The notes: generated by a model from the letters alone, not told the origin. A stretch of DNA of 64,000 bases from Prosthecobacter sp. (GCF_034366625.1 NZ_JAXMIH010000007.1:86172-150171), one strand, 5' to 3'; numbered from the stretch's first letter, positions 33,541-47,435 are shown. Program-made: numbers and translations.

Positions 33541-35171
33541 GCACCGCTGTCGCACCATCGCCTGCCAAGGTTCTGCGCAGCCTATTTTGGAAACTCCTGT
33601 TTCGCGGTCGCGCCGCCCAGCAGGCCGGGTCGAACAAAACCAAGCGCCAGATCGGTCTGGGCTTCACCATGCTCATTTATGCGGGAGTGGGCATCCTTCC
33701 GGCCATGTTCGCGCGAAACGCGGACACCTTCGTCTTCGCCAGCGCTTTGCACGGCTTCACCTTCATGTTTGCCTCGCTCACCCTGGCCTCCAGCGCGGGC
33801 ACAATGCTCTTTATGAAGGAGGAGGCGGAAATCCTGCTGCACCGGCCCGTCACCCCGCAGCAGATGCTGCGCGCGAAGTGCGCCGTGCTCGCCGGATTCG
33901 CGCTGATGCTCGCCCTGGCGCTCAATCTCGCCGGATTCGTCGCCGGATTGGGCTGCAAGGGCGCGACGTGGCGCTTCATCCCCGCGCATCTGTTTTCCAC
34001 CACGCTGCTCATGCTGTTCTCCGCCGCCAGCATCGTGCTCGTTTACAATGTCTGCCTCAAGTGGTTCGGTCGGGAGCGCTTCGACAACCTCCTCGCCTCC
34101 GTCCAGTCGCTCCTCACCATCGTCATGATCCTCAGCGGCCAGATCATGCCGCACATGCTGAAGCTGGACACCTTCAAGCATCTCGAAAACGTCAGTGGCT
34201 GGCTGCTGGCGCTGCCGCCGATGTGGTTCGGTGCGCTCGACGCCCTGATCGGCGGCACCACCTTGAATCCCGCCTCGCTCTGGCTGCCAGCGGCGCTCGC
34301 TATTCTCGTCACCGCCGTCACAAGCTGGCTCGCCCTCGAAAAACTCGGCAGCGCCTACGGCCAGGGCCTCATGAACCTGAACGAGTCCGAAGGCACCGCC
34401 AAGGGCAGCAGCAAGCCGCGTGGCGTCTGGCTTGCCGCGCTCGTCAAACTGCCGCCGCTGCGCTGGTGGCTGCGTGATCCGGTCGAGCGCCAGTCGTTCA
34501 TGCTGACCTCCGCTTACCTCGTGCGGGATCGCGAGATCAAACTGCGGCTCTATCCCGGCGTCGCCCCCATGCTCATCATGCCGCTCATCATGCTGTTTCC
34601 GGCTGGGGGACGTGGTGCCGCGGGTGCGCAGGCCGCGATGATGATGCAGGGCTTCGCCACCTGCTTTCTCGGCATGGTGTCCTTGCAGGCCATGATGTTT
34701 CTTGGCTGCTCCGAGCATTGGCGTGCCGCCGCGTTTTTCCGCACCGCGCCGCTGCCACATTGGACGCCGCTGTTTCACGGCTCGCGCAAGGCCGTGCTCT
34801 TCTGGCTGAGTTTCCCGGTGCTGATCGTTCAGACCGCCATCCTGTGCGGCATTCAGCGCTCGTTGGCACCGCTGGCGCTCAGTTTGCCCGCCGTGCTGTT
34901 TCTGCCCGCGTTCTCGCTTGTCAGCGGAATCCTCGGCCAGTGGCTGCCGCTCTCCAAACCCTCTGAGGAGGTCAAAAACACCGCCGCAGGCTGTCTCATG
35001 ATGGCCGGGGCCATGGTCGCCGCCGGCATCGTCGGCGGACTCGCGAGCTGGATGTGGCATCTCGGCCACTTTGAATTTTTTCTCGTCATCGAAGCCGTCC
35101 TGATGCTCGGCTCCGCCTTCCTCATGAAACACCTCATGCGCGGCACGCCCTGGGTGGAGGAGAAGGAGTGA
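33537..35171 (+). CDS. ABC transporter permease, large ABC-2-like membrane protein
   Basis: A 544-residue protein with about 12 hydrophobic segments, e.g. FTMLIYAGVGILPAMFA, GFALMLALALNLAGFVAG, PLIMLFPAGGRGAAGA and AGAMVAAGIVGGLASWMW. No soluble domain is evident. The ATGA overlap with the ATPase gene makes it the cognate permease. The conserved KEEAEILLHRPVTPQQMLRAK loop after the second helices resembles the 'YhhJ/ABC-2' organisation in some exporters. Its cargo is unknown. Confidence 0.8.
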   Translation: MSTAVAPSPAKVLRSLFWKLLFRGRAAQQAGSNKTKRQIGLGFTMLIYAGVGILPAMFARNADTFVFASALHGFTFMFASLTLASSAGTMLFMKEEAEILLHRPVTPQQMLRAKCAVLAGFALMLALALNLAGFVAGLGCKGATWRFIPAHLFSTTLLMLFSAASIVLVYNVCLKWFGRERFDNLLASVQSLLTIVMILSGQIMPHMLKLDTFKHLENVSGWLLALPPMWFGALDALIGGTTLNPASLWLPAALAILVTAVTSWLALEKLGSAYGQGLMNLNESEGTAKGSSKPRGVWLAALVKLPPLRWWLRDPVERQSFMLTSAYLVRDREIKLRLYPGVAPMLIMPLIMLFPAGGRGAAGAQAAMMMQGFATCFLGMVSLQAMMFLGCSEHWRAAAFFRTAPLPHWTPLFHGSRKAVLFWLSFPVLIVQTAILCGIQRSLAPLALSLPAVLFLPAFSLVSGILGQWLPLSKPSEEVKNTAAGCLMMAGAMVAAGIVGGLASWMWHLGHFEFFLVIEAVLMLGSAFLMKHLMRGTPWVEEKE

Positions 35172-35179
35172 TCCCGCAC

Positions 35180-37287
<2,108 letters not shown>

Positions 37288-37401
37288 TCCAGAGCTTGGG
37301 CAATGGAGTGAGTGGCCGTGGAAGGTGCTTTGGCTCGGCGCGGATTGGGTGCGTCAACGGGGCGCGGGCCTCCAGACTTGGGCAAGCGAGGTGACAACTT
37401 C

Positions 37402-39918
37402 TCATTCTCTCACCCCAATCTTCTCCACGGGGATAGCCTTGAAGCCGAGCTTGAAGGCAGGTGACTCGGGTTTGAGGCGAAAGTCGTCGTTCTTCCAGTC
37501 CATGAAGAGTGGATCGGCGACGAGGCTGTGCTGGTCCCAGCCAGCGGCCTGCCACGCCGACCATTCGTCGAGAGGTTCGGCTTCGGTGATGCGAACGTCG
37601 TCGATGAAGACCTGTCCCTCCGGCTCGTGGCAATCGATGCGGAGCCAGAAGGCGGTCATCCACGGTTTCCAGCCGGTTTCGTTCTCGATCAACATGCGGC
37701 CCGTGGCTTCGACTTCGCGCCATTCGTTGGTGGCGGTGAGGCTGGTGCTGCCAGCCTGCCAGTAGCCTTCGCCATTTTTGAAGGAGGCAAAGGCGAGGCT
37801 GAACTTGGCCGTGGGTTCGCTGGATTTGACGCGGAGTTTCACGCGATAGGCGGCACCGGGCTTGATCGGCACATCGGGGCCGTGGAAGACGCTCTTGGGG
37901 TTCTTCGGATCCTGGCCGAGGGCGCAATCAATGCGCAGGGCTCCGTCGGCGGTGACGAGTTGCACGTTGGGATTGGGCCGGTGGTTGAAGCCCCAGCCTT
38001 TGGGAAGCTTGCCGGGCTCGGCTTTGTCAAAACCCTCGACCAGGAGTGGCTCGCCTGCCTTGTCGGGCCCGACCTTGTTGATGCCGGTGACGATGGGGTG
38101 ACCGTTGTTCCAAGCGAGGTTGTGATCAATCGAGTTCCACTTCGGTGTGGCGTTGCGGATGTCGCCATACTTCACGCCGGGGGTGTCGCCGAACATGATG
38201 TTATGCTCAAAGACATTGCCGCTCATCATGGTGCCGTCGTCGCGGATGGCGTCCTTCGGGTGGAGATTCATATTGCGCATGTTCTTCCACGCAGGCAGTC
38301 CAGCGACGGAGTCGTAGCCCTTGATCATGGTTTCGAGATGGTTGGTGTAAAAGCGCTGCTCCTTCGTCCAACCGTGGAGGTCGAACTGAAACTTCCCGCC
38401 GAGGGCGAAGATGTTGTTCTCCACGATGCAGTCACGCGAGTTGTGCATGTGGATGGGCGTGTGGGCCACGCGGAAGACGATGTTGCCGATGATGTCGAGG
38501 CCGCCGCTGTTGTCGTCGGGGTAGAGGCCGAAGGTGAACCACGGATGCTTCAAGCCTCCTGCCTCCTGGCCGCAGCCGACGATGTCGTGGATCAAATTAT
38601 ACCGCCACTTGCTGCCTCGGCTGCTGATCCAGTCGCGCCCGCCGGTGTAGATGGCACCGCCGTCCTGCGTCTCGAGGCAGAGGTGATGCAGGTGGTTGTA
38701 TTCGATGATGAGGTTGTTCCCGCTCATCTGCACGCCCATGCGCGGGCCGTCGTGGATGTGATTGTGCCGCGCGGTGTTGTCCACGCCATACATGCTGATG
38801 CCGCAGGCGTTCTTGTTGAAGACGCCCATGTGATGGATGTGGTTGTCCTCCGCGATGTGGCCCGGTCCCGTGAGCGTCTTGCGATCTCCACCACTCAAAC
38901 CGATGCCGTTGCTGCCGGTGTAACTAATTTCGTTGTGCGAGAGGCGCACGTTCTTCCCGGTGCTCACACTGATGCCGCTGCCGTGGAAGTCCCCGACGTG
39001 CGTGATGACACAGCGCTCCACCACGCAATCTTCCGAGCCATCGAACTTGATCGCCGAGCCGCTGCAGCCGATGAGTGTGAGACCGCGAATCGTGATCTTC
39101 TTCGCACCAGGCTTCACTTTGAAGAAGCCGTCGAGCGTGGGAATGCGCACTTCGCATTCGGAGATCGGCTTCGTCGGCCAGAAGTAGAGTGTGCCGGTGC
39201 GCTTGTCGTAAAACCACTCACCGGGGGCGTCCAACTCCTCAAGCGCGTTTTGGAAGTGGTAGCGGTTGTGCGGATGCAGGTCATAGCCGCAATCCTTCTT
39301 CAGCGTGAGCATCCGCGTGGCGGGATCGAGCGAGGCGACGGGCTCAAGGAAGTTCCACCAGCCGTATTGCGCGAAGATGTCGAGTTCCACATCCTCGGGA
39401 TGCGCCCACTTCCGCACGTCTTCGGGCTTCACATACAGCGTGCGTTTCCAAAGATGCCCTTCCGGCGCACCCGCAGGCGGAAACTCCGCCACAAAGGCCC
39501 AGCCGCCGTAGAGCGGGTCTTTCGCGTCGAAGTTCGGATAGCGGGCGAGGATCTGTCGCTCGCCGTCGCAGAGCAGTTGTTTTGGCAGGAAGCCCTTCGG
39601 TAGCAGCTTCGAGACATCCGCTTTCACGATCTCACCTTCGTGCTTTTTCCAGCCAGTGACGAGCGGAGCGCCGATCAGCGTGCTTTTCGTGCCGGTGATC
39701 GTCAGATTGGAGTCCTGCGCTTCGAGTTGGATCGGCTGCAAGAGTTCGCTGGTGCCTTCTGGCAAAACGATCGTGGCAGGAGACGCGTCACCGGCCTTGC
39801 GGGCCTCGCGCACTTGCTGCACGGCCTGTGCAAGCGAGAGCGTGGGTGAAACCTGAACCTCCAGGGCAGGGGAGAGCGAGGGCAGAACGAGGACGGAGAA
39901 AAGAAAACGACGCAGCAT
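37402..39918 (-). CDS. Secreted right-handed beta-helix protein, polysaccharide lyase-like
   Basis: An 838-residue protein with signal peptide (MLRRFLFSVLVLPSLSPA). The middle (about 250-570) is a parallel beta-helix built of short repeats such as ITIRGLTLIGC, CVVERCVITHVG, VRLSHNEISYTGSNGIG, NHIHHMG, NHIHDGP and YNHLHHL, many carrying His residues. A C-terminal beta-sandwich (YRVKLRVKSSEP, VFIDDVRITEAEPL) looks like a carbohydrate-binding domain. Relatives include PL6-like and other polysaccharide-acting enzymes; no catalytic residues can be assigned with confidence. It is divergent from nothing close and ends near ligA. Confidence 0.8.
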   Translation of the reverse strand: MLRRFLFSVLVLPSLSPALEVQVSPTLSLAQAVQQVREARKAGDASPATIVLPEGTSELLQPIQLEAQDSNLTITGTKSTLIGAPLVTGWKKHEGEIVKADVSKLLPKGFLPKQLLCDGERQILARYPNFDAKDPLYGGWAFVAEFPPAGAPEGHLWKRTLYVKPEDVRKWAHPEDVELDIFAQYGWWNFLEPVASLDPATRMLTLKKDCGYDLHPHNRYHFQNALEELDAPGEWFYDKRTGTLYFWPTKPISECEVRIPTLDGFFKVKPGAKKITIRGLTLIGCSGSAIKFDGSEDCVVERCVITHVGDFHGSGISVSTGKNVRLSHNEISYTGSNGIGLSGGDRKTLTGPGHIAEDNHIHHMGVFNKNACGISMYGVDNTARHNHIHDGPRMGVQMSGNNLIIEYNHLHHLCLETQDGGAIYTGGRDWISSRGSKWRYNLIHDIVGCGQEAGGLKHPWFTFGLYPDDNSGGLDIIGNIVFRVAHTPIHMHNSRDCIVENNIFALGGKFQFDLHGWTKEQRFYTNHLETMIKGYDSVAGLPAWKNMRNMNLHPKDAIRDDGTMMSGNVFEHNIMFGDTPGVKYGDIRNATPKWNSIDHNLAWNNGHPIVTGINKVGPDKAGEPLLVEGFDKAEPGKLPKGWGFNHRPNPNVQLVTADGALRIDCALGQDPKNPKSVFHGPDVPIKPGAAYRVKLRVKSSEPTAKFSLAFASFKNGEGYWQAGSTSLTATNEWREVEATGRMLIENETGWKPWMTAFWLRIDCHEPEGQVFIDDVRITEAEPLDEWSAWQAAGWDQHSLVADPLFMDWKNDDFRLKPESPAFKLGFKAIPVEKIGVRE

Positions 39919-39969
39919 GAGGCAGGAGCGATACGCTACCCTCCAGCCGCAGCAACCGCCTGCTTTGCT

Positions 39970-40785
39970 CTAAATTTGTTCCTCGTCACCGAGATGCACC
40001 GTCGGCAGGCAGCCACGAATGCTGGGACGATGAATCTTCAACGTCGGGTCCGTGCCGATCCAGCCCGGCTGGCCGTTCACATCGACGAATGCCACGCCGA
40101 TTGGCATGTCCGGCTGTGTGTCGGCGAGTCTGGTCATTTCTTCCTCGGCGTACACATGCATGTCCGTCCAGGCGATCTTGAGCGCGACTTGATCAATCTG
40201 TCTCGCCTGAATGGCGCTGATCTTGTCGGGATGAATGCGTGCAAACCGGCGCATCATTTCCAGCAGCAGCATGGGACTGTATCCCGGGTCTTTGCCGCAA
40301 GCCGCCCAGATGATGGCCGGCAGCGGGTAGGTTTTGTGCAGCTCCACGATGTCAATGTAGTCGCGGGTTACCGAGCGTGCGGCGAGTGCGAGGGCCTTGT
40401 TCGTTGCCATATCAAACAGGTGCAGCCTCCAGCCAAGCAACGGATCACGTTCGATAGGAAAGAATCGAAACGCCGAATCGGCCGCCCAGTCTATCTCGAC
40501 CTTGTCATCTCCCTTGGTGACAACAGCCTTTCGGAAACTACAGGGCTCATCCCAGTTGCCACTTTGCAGTGTGACTTGGAATCCAGCTCGTTTCAGGCTG
40601 CTGACATCCAGATTACTTGATCCAGCCACCTGTTCGGCCAGTTCATGGAAAATGTCGAAGTCGTGACTGAACCGAGGAGAGTCCTCGGCGGCATTCAGTA
40701 CGAGACCACCGGCGAAGTGGCTGTCTTCACTGCGATTGCCGGCAATCACCGCCAGCACGTCCTTCTGGAAGCTGGTTAAAGGCAT
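39970..40785 (-). CDS. AbiEii/AbiGii-like nucleotidyltransferase (toxin-type)
   Basis: About 271 residues. FAGGLVLNA followed by FSHDFDIFHE matches the GG...DhD nucleotidyltransferase motif of AbiEii-type proteins; a third acidic position is in VEIDWAAD, and FDMATNKALALAAR...RDYIDIVELHK follows the family layout. AbiEii toxins add nucleotides to target RNA or proteins and act in phage-abortive or toxin-antitoxin systems. ATG 40785 is preferred (ATG 40812 also in frame); it overlaps the upstream small gene by 10 nt. The substrate and toxicity are inferred. Confidence 0.65.
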   Translation of the reverse strand: MPLTSFQKDVLAVIAGNRSEDSHFAGGLVLNAAEDSPRFSHDFDIFHELAEQVAGSSNLDVSSLKRAGFQVTLQSGNWDEPCSFRKAVVTKGDDKVEIDWAADSAFRFFPIERDPLLGWRLHLFDMATNKALALAARSVTRDYIDIVELHKTYPLPAIIWAACGKDPGYSPMLLLEMMRRFARIHPDKISAIQARQIDQVALKIAWTDMHVYAEEEMTRLADTQPDMPIGVAFVDVNGQPGWIGTDPTLKIHRPSIRGCLPTVHLGDEEQI

Positions 40786-41051
40786 TTGTGAATCTTTTGA
40801 GCCGTCCACCACGCCCGGTGTCCGCCGCTTTTGCGCAGATTCTCGACGACCTGCCGCACTTCGTCCCGGGTCTTGAGTTCCGCCTTCTCATCCCACCACC
40901 AGAAGCATTCATGGAAATCGCGCACGGCCTGCTGCGCCATCTCCAGCACCTCGCGCGAAGGCGGGGTGCCATAGGTGGCGGCTTGTTCCTGCACGATGGC
41001 GCTGACGGGCATGGGACGAGTGTAGTCCGTGCGTTTCCATTCCGCAATCAT
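40776..41051 (-). CDS. Small protein paired with AbiEii-like transferase, candidate antitoxin
   Basis: A 91-residue acidic/basic mixed protein with no signal peptide or membrane helix: N-terminus MIAEWKRTDYTRPMPVSAIV, helices EVLEMAQQAVRDFHECFWWWDE and RDEVRQVVENLRKSGGHRAWW. I do not recognise its family; it lacks the winged-helix AbiEi pattern. Its overlap with the downstream transferase gene and its small size are typical of antitoxin or specificity partners. Confidence 0.5.
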   Translation of the reverse strand: MIAEWKRTDYTRPMPVSAIVQEQAATYGTPPSREVLEMAQQAVRDFHECFWWWDEKAELKTRDEVRQVVENLRKSGGHRAWWTAQKIHKCL

Positions 41052-41144
41052 GGGCGAGGGTGGGCATGGCTGTCGTGCATCCGTGTCATTCAGGGTGAAT
41101 CAAACCTGCAAGATCGAGGCGGCAACTCTCCTCAGCGCATGGCG

Positions 41145-41378
41145 TCATTCGAACTTGTCGCGGTTGAAGCAGTAGATCGAGCCGAAGATGATGAGGCTCC
41201 AGACGGCGTTGCGGGTCCACCACAGCTCGGTGCCGTCCAGTACGTAGGGTTTCCCCATCAACGCATCGAGCAGCAACGCGGCGATCTGGTATTCCATCCA
41301 CAGGACTGAGACGCCCAGCGGGACGACGATCACCGCCTTGAGCAGGAAAATGAGCGCCTTCAGGAGGGTTGTTTTCAT
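41145..41378 (-). CDS. Small hypothetical membrane protein
   Basis: 77 residues with two hydrophobic segments (LLKALIFLLKAVIVVPLGVS and AVWSLIIFGSIYCF) around a short loop and a basic C-terminus RDKFE. No known family recognised. It starts with ATG 41378 and precedes the AbiEii-like pair by 93 nt on the same strand; a link between them is only positional. Confidence 0.5.
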   Translation of the reverse strand: MKTTLLKALIFLLKAVIVVPLGVSVLWMEYQIAALLLDALMGKPYVLDGTELWWTRNAVWSLIIFGSIYCFNRDKFE

Positions 41379-41685
41379 GGGCTTGGGCGGTGAGGGGACG
41401 GCTCCATCCAGTGGCAGGGAGCTTTATCCGCATGCTCGGGCCATCAAGGGATTTTGTACAGCGCCTCATATGGGCCAAAGGAAGCCGCAGGATCGAGGAC
41501 GAGTAGGAGAACAGCCGAGCGATAGCGAGACAGACAGCCGAAGGCTGCCCCGCAGGGGTGAACGCAGTGAATCAACGACGAGCCACAGCCCAACCAAGAA
41601 CCAGGAACCAAGAACTTCCTCGACTAACGCACCCCTTGCCACCCGCCACGCCCGCGCTACCCTCGCCCTCCTTTTTCCCGAATCC
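41379..41685. other. Gene-free stretch upstream of ileS
   Basis: About 307 nt without a convincing gene. Part of it is A/G-rich (41,500-41,570) with a short near-tandem ACCAAGAACCAGGA/ACCAAGAAC at 41601-41622. I see no T-box, tRNA-like fold or clear terminator here. It must carry the ileS promoter; none can be named with confidence. Confidence 0.4.
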
Positions 41686-44496
<2,811 letters not shown>

Positions 44497-44506
44497 GGTT
44501 TGTTTT

Positions 44507-46015
44507 ATGGAACAGTTTAGTTACACTCTTCAGAACTACCGTCCCTTTGGTTTATCACATCCCGTTGAAATGACGGTTAGTGAGGGCATTACGTTTATTC
44601 TGGGTCCAAACAATGTCGGCAAAAGCGCACTCCTTCGTGCATTTGTCGAATTGAAGAATGTGATTGAACCTGCGGCAAAGCGTGACAATCGCAAGTATGA
44701 CGCTCAGATCTCCACAAGCTTTGAGACGCTGGTTTGTCGTTCAAATCCAACTAGTAGCTTCAGTGTTGCTGTTGCGAATGACACTGCAAAGTGGACCGTG
44801 TCGTTTACTTCACGTGCCGGCATCCACTCAAATGCCGTGGGAGTACACATGGACGTGCGAGGGGACAATGTGACTCCCGAAAGCCGTTTTAGAGCCATGT
44901 CACTGTTTACCAACGCGCTTTATGTGCCGGCTTTTCGCAGCCCAACAGTCAACGCTCAAGGTGACATTTATGGAATGCACATTGGCCAGCAGTTCGTTGC
45001 TCAGTGGGATGAATGGGCGAACGGAAAGCGGATTTCCGACGCGGAAAAAGTCAGCGCGTTAGTGGAAGAGCTTCGGGTTCTGTTCGGGTTTAGCCGATTC
45101 GAAATCACAGTCGCAAAAGATGGGAGTCAGTTGCTTGTCAGAACTGATGAAGGCCGTTTCTCCCTGAGTGAGTTAGGTGATGGCTTATCTCATTACATTA
45201 TTGTTCTTGGCAACGCCATGATTGCGGCCCCGGACTGGATATTGATTGATGAGCCGGAGATTGGTCTCCACCCTAAAATGCAAGAGGCGTTCGTGCGGGT
45301 ATTGGCGTCCAAGGCTCGTTATGGGCTAATTGCAACCTCGCACAGTGTAGGCCTTGCGCGCAGCGTTGCTGATCGCGTGCTGATGATGACGAAGGATGCG
45401 TCAGGAGCCAGAAGGCTTGAACCCTTTGGCAAACATTTGAACCCAACCATTGCGCAATCCATCTCTGAGATGGGATATAGCCAGTTTGCAGAGCTTGGAG
45501 CTAATCACCTGCTTTTGGTTGAGGGGAGGACTGACATTAAGGCGTTTCGAGAGATTCTGAGGAAGTTTAATCTCGAACAACATTTCCTCATCTGGTCGCT
45601 CAATGGTTCCGATTGGATCAAGGCACCACCCGAGAAGATTGCCGACGAACTGGCCGAACTGAAGAGGCTGGGTGCTGCTTCTGTCAGCATTGTATTCGAC
45701 AGTGAGAGGACGGATTCATCAATGGACATGTCCGAAGCAGTCAGGCCATTTCACGACCTGTGCGCTTCTCTAGGGTTCAACGTGTTTGCCACAGATCGGC
45801 ACTCCACAGAGAATTATATCACTCAGGAAGCACTGGATAAACTTTGCCCAGGGACTGTAGCTCTTGGTGAGTTTGAAATCTTTGGCGCTTCCGGAAAGAA
45901 GTGGGAGAAATCCAAGAACTGGCTGCTGTTCAGGGAAATGGGCCGCCCAGACATCGAAGGAACTGGATTGGGCCAGTTCATCACAGGTACGCTTTCTAGG
46001 CTTGCGCTTCAGTGA
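44507..46015 (+). CDS. OLD-family ATPase/TOPRIM nuclease
   Basis: A 502-residue protein with an SMC/ABC-type ATPase: Walker A GPNNVGKS (33-40), signature-like LSELGDGLSHYI, Walker B WILIDEPEIGLHP (about 244-256) and ATSHS switch. A C-terminal TOPRIM domain follows: VEGRTD (about 337-342) with the catalytic Glu and VFDSERTDSS (about 395-405) with the metal-binding Asp. OLD nucleases (P2 Old, GajA) are DNA endonucleases in phage defence. No UvrD-like GajB partner adjoins it. The gene has clearly lower G+C than ileS, from whose stop it is 10 nt away, a sign of acquisition. ATG 44507 gives the standard start. Confidence 0.85.
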   Translation: MEQFSYTLQNYRPFGLSHPVEMTVSEGITFILGPNNVGKSALLRAFVELKNVIEPAAKRDNRKYDAQISTSFETLVCRSNPTSSFSVAVANDTAKWTVSFTSRAGIHSNAVGVHMDVRGDNVTPESRFRAMSLFTNALYVPAFRSPTVNAQGDIYGMHIGQQFVAQWDEWANGKRISDAEKVSALVEELRVLFGFSRFEITVAKDGSQLLVRTDEGRFSLSELGDGLSHYIIVLGNAMIAAPDWILIDEPEIGLHPKMQEAFVRVLASKARYGLIATSHSVGLARSVADRVLMMTKDASGARRLEPFGKHLNPTIAQSISEMGYSQFAELGANHLLLVEGRTDIKAFREILRKFNLEQHFLIWSLNGSDWIKAPPEKIADELAELKRLGAASVSIVFDSERTDSSMDMSEAVRPFHDLCASLGFNVFATDRHSTENYITQEALDKLCPGTVALGEFEIFGASGKKWEKSKNWLLFREMGRPDIEGTGLGQFITGTLSRLALQ

Positions 46016-46057
46016 TGTGGAAAGCAGGAAACGACGCCAAGGCGCAACCCATAGACA

Positions 46058-46190
46058 AGCGACAGGCAATCGCCTCTCAGCCACGTCCCAATCGCTCCGC
46101 CTGTTCGCGCCACCCGCCCCCGACCTCCCGGCGTGCTCGTTCCGGCTCCGCCTCGAAATCTCCCAGATGCCCTGCATGGAAGCACTGCGG
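46058..46190. repeat. ~130-bp direct repeat, left copy
   Basis: Begins AGCGACAGGCAATCGCCTCT and continues through CACGTCCC, GCCTGTTCGCGCCACCCGCC, CCTCCCGGCGTGCTCGTTCC to GCCCTGCATGGAAGCA. The same sequence, with a few changes, recurs at 46825-46961 in the same direction. The two copies bracket the HTH regulator gene. Confidence 0.85.
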
Positions 46191-46248
46191 AGAGGGGGCG
46201 GAGGTTGGAGGAAACGCGAGAGAGTGACTGAATCTGAAAACGGGAACG

Positions 46249-46373
46249 GATGGCCTACGGAACACACGGAACACTCGGAAAAGGGCTTTACCATGACTCC
46301 GTTCAAAGGTGATTATCATGCTTGTGACGTTGCTGGCTTTCCGTCTGTTCCGCGTGTTCCGTAGGCGGCCATC
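46249..46373. repeat. Palindromic repeat, CTACGGAACAC type
   Basis: Arms at about 46249-46281 and 46338-46373, opening GATGGCCTACGGAACACACG and closing with the complementary CGTGTTCCGTAGGCGGCCATC pattern. The 56-nt loop is not otherwise notable. Lies just upstream of the HTH gene, within the direct-repeat bounded block. Confidence 0.75.
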
Positions 46374-46420
46374 TCCGTAATTTGATTGTCGTTTTGCGCA
46401 CGGTCTGGCAAAATGCCGGC

Positions 46421-46822
46421 ATGAAACGAAAACCCGCCCGTGTCTCCTGGCACAGCCGGATGCTCAGCCAGTTGCTGGGCCAGCTCCGAGCGCATGCCGA
46501 CCTGTCACCGAAGGAACTAGCCACCCGAGCAGGCATCTCCGAGCACACCATCGCCACCTGCGAGCGATACTGCGGACGTCTCACGGTGGAGAAAATCATC
46601 AAATTCATCCAAGGCGTGGGCTTTGATCATCTGACCGTTTTTTACGAGGTCGGGGGACGCCTGGAGCTTGCGGGCAAACCCTCCATTTCCGGGAGGAAGC
46701 ATCCGCGCCCGAGTGTCTTTTTCAAACCTCTCTATGATGAGGGCCTGCTCGACCGCCAAGAGGTAAGCAGGCAGTTGCGCATCATGCGGCAACTGCGCAA
46801 GCCAGCGGCCCAATCGCACTGA
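46421..46822 (+). CDS. XRE-type helix-turn-helix protein
   Basis: A 133-residue protein with one HTH_3/XRE domain (LSPKELATRAGISEHTIATCE, about 28-48) followed by a basic C-terminal half (SGRKHPRPSVFFKPLYDE, EVSRQLRIMRQLRK). It begins MKRKPARVSW at 46421. The domain type usually binds operator DNA as a dimer. It lies alone between 130-bp direct repeats, downstream of the OLD nuclease, and could regulate it or be an independent cargo. Target unknown. Confidence 0.7.
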   Translation: MKRKPARVSWHSRMLSQLLGQLRAHADLSPKELATRAGISEHTIATCERYCGRLTVEKIIKFIQGVGFDHLTVFYEVGGRLELAGKPSISGRKHPRPSVFFKPLYDEGLLDRQEVSRQLRIMRQLRKPAAQSH

Positions 46823-46824
46823 TC

Positions 46825-46961
46825 AGCGACAGGCAATCTCCTCTCAGCCACGTCCCCATCTCACCGCCTGTTCGCGCCACCCGCCCCGACCTCCCGGCGT
46901 GCTCGTTCCGGCTCCGCCGCGAAATCTCCCAGCAGCCCTGCATGGAAGCAGCGCAGAGTTT
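46825..46961. repeat. ~130-bp direct repeat, right copy
   Basis: Near-identical to 46058-46190: AGCGACAGGCAATCTCCTCT, CGCCTGTTCGCGCCACCCGC and CATGGAAGCAGCGCAGAG are visible. It starts directly after the HTH stop codon. The two copies are about 640 bp apart, so recombination between them would delete the HTH gene. Confidence 0.85.
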
Positions 46962-47435
46962 GGATAACCGCAGAGCACCGGAACGCCGCGCGACTGGGGT
47001 GTGGAGCAAGGAGTAACTTTCTCTGGTAAAAGATGGGCGGTAAAAGATCCGCAAACAGCGGTTCTCATTTTTTACCACCCATCTTTTACCAGCCAAGTTA
47101 TTCGGGAGAAGACTTTCTGAATGGCCTTTCTCTGCGGTTATCTCAACTCTCGCGGTGTGACCGGTTTGGAAGTCTGGGGAAATGCCTCAGGCTGCAACTT
47201 CATGACAGATGCCGCCCAACCGATGATTGGCACCGCGAGAGATTAGAAGACCGCAGAGACCTGAAAAACTTCATCCTCTGTGCCTCTCCGTGCTCTCTGT
47301 GGTTGATCCAAGTTCCCCGGTGGATTCACCACCGAGGTCACCGAGGAACACAGAGACACAGGAGCTGATCTCTCTGCGGTCTTCTCACCTCTGCGGTGTT
47401 TCCTTCGACCTCCCGGCATGCTCAAACATCCCACC
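46962..47435. repeat. Palindrome island with three inverted repeats
   Basis: A gene-free stretch made of consecutive palindromes: (a) arms 47023-47045/47070-47092, 22 of 23 paired, with CTGGTAAAAGATGGG; (b) arms 47129-47157/47231-47259, 29 nt each, with TCTCTGCGGT and CTCTCGCGGTG; (c) arms about 47275-47309/47322-47362, the ACCACAGAG family, copy 3. A lone arm of type (b) recurs at 47371-47398. No protein frame with support is present. Confidence 0.8.

Noticed and set aside
37528..39603. Long plus-strand open frame antisense to the beta-helix gene
   Set aside because: The minus-strand frame has a signal peptide, coherent repeats and a carbohydrate-binding-like end; the antisense frame is low-complexity Ala/Val/Asp-rich sequence expected from high G+C DNA.
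41379..41685. Possible T-box leader before ileS
   Set aside because: No specifier loop, T-box consensus or terminator seen; T-boxes are not typical in this phylum.
44507..46822. Gabija system
   Set aside because: The nuclease resembles GajA in domains, but no UvrD-type helicase follows; only an HTH gene is nearby.
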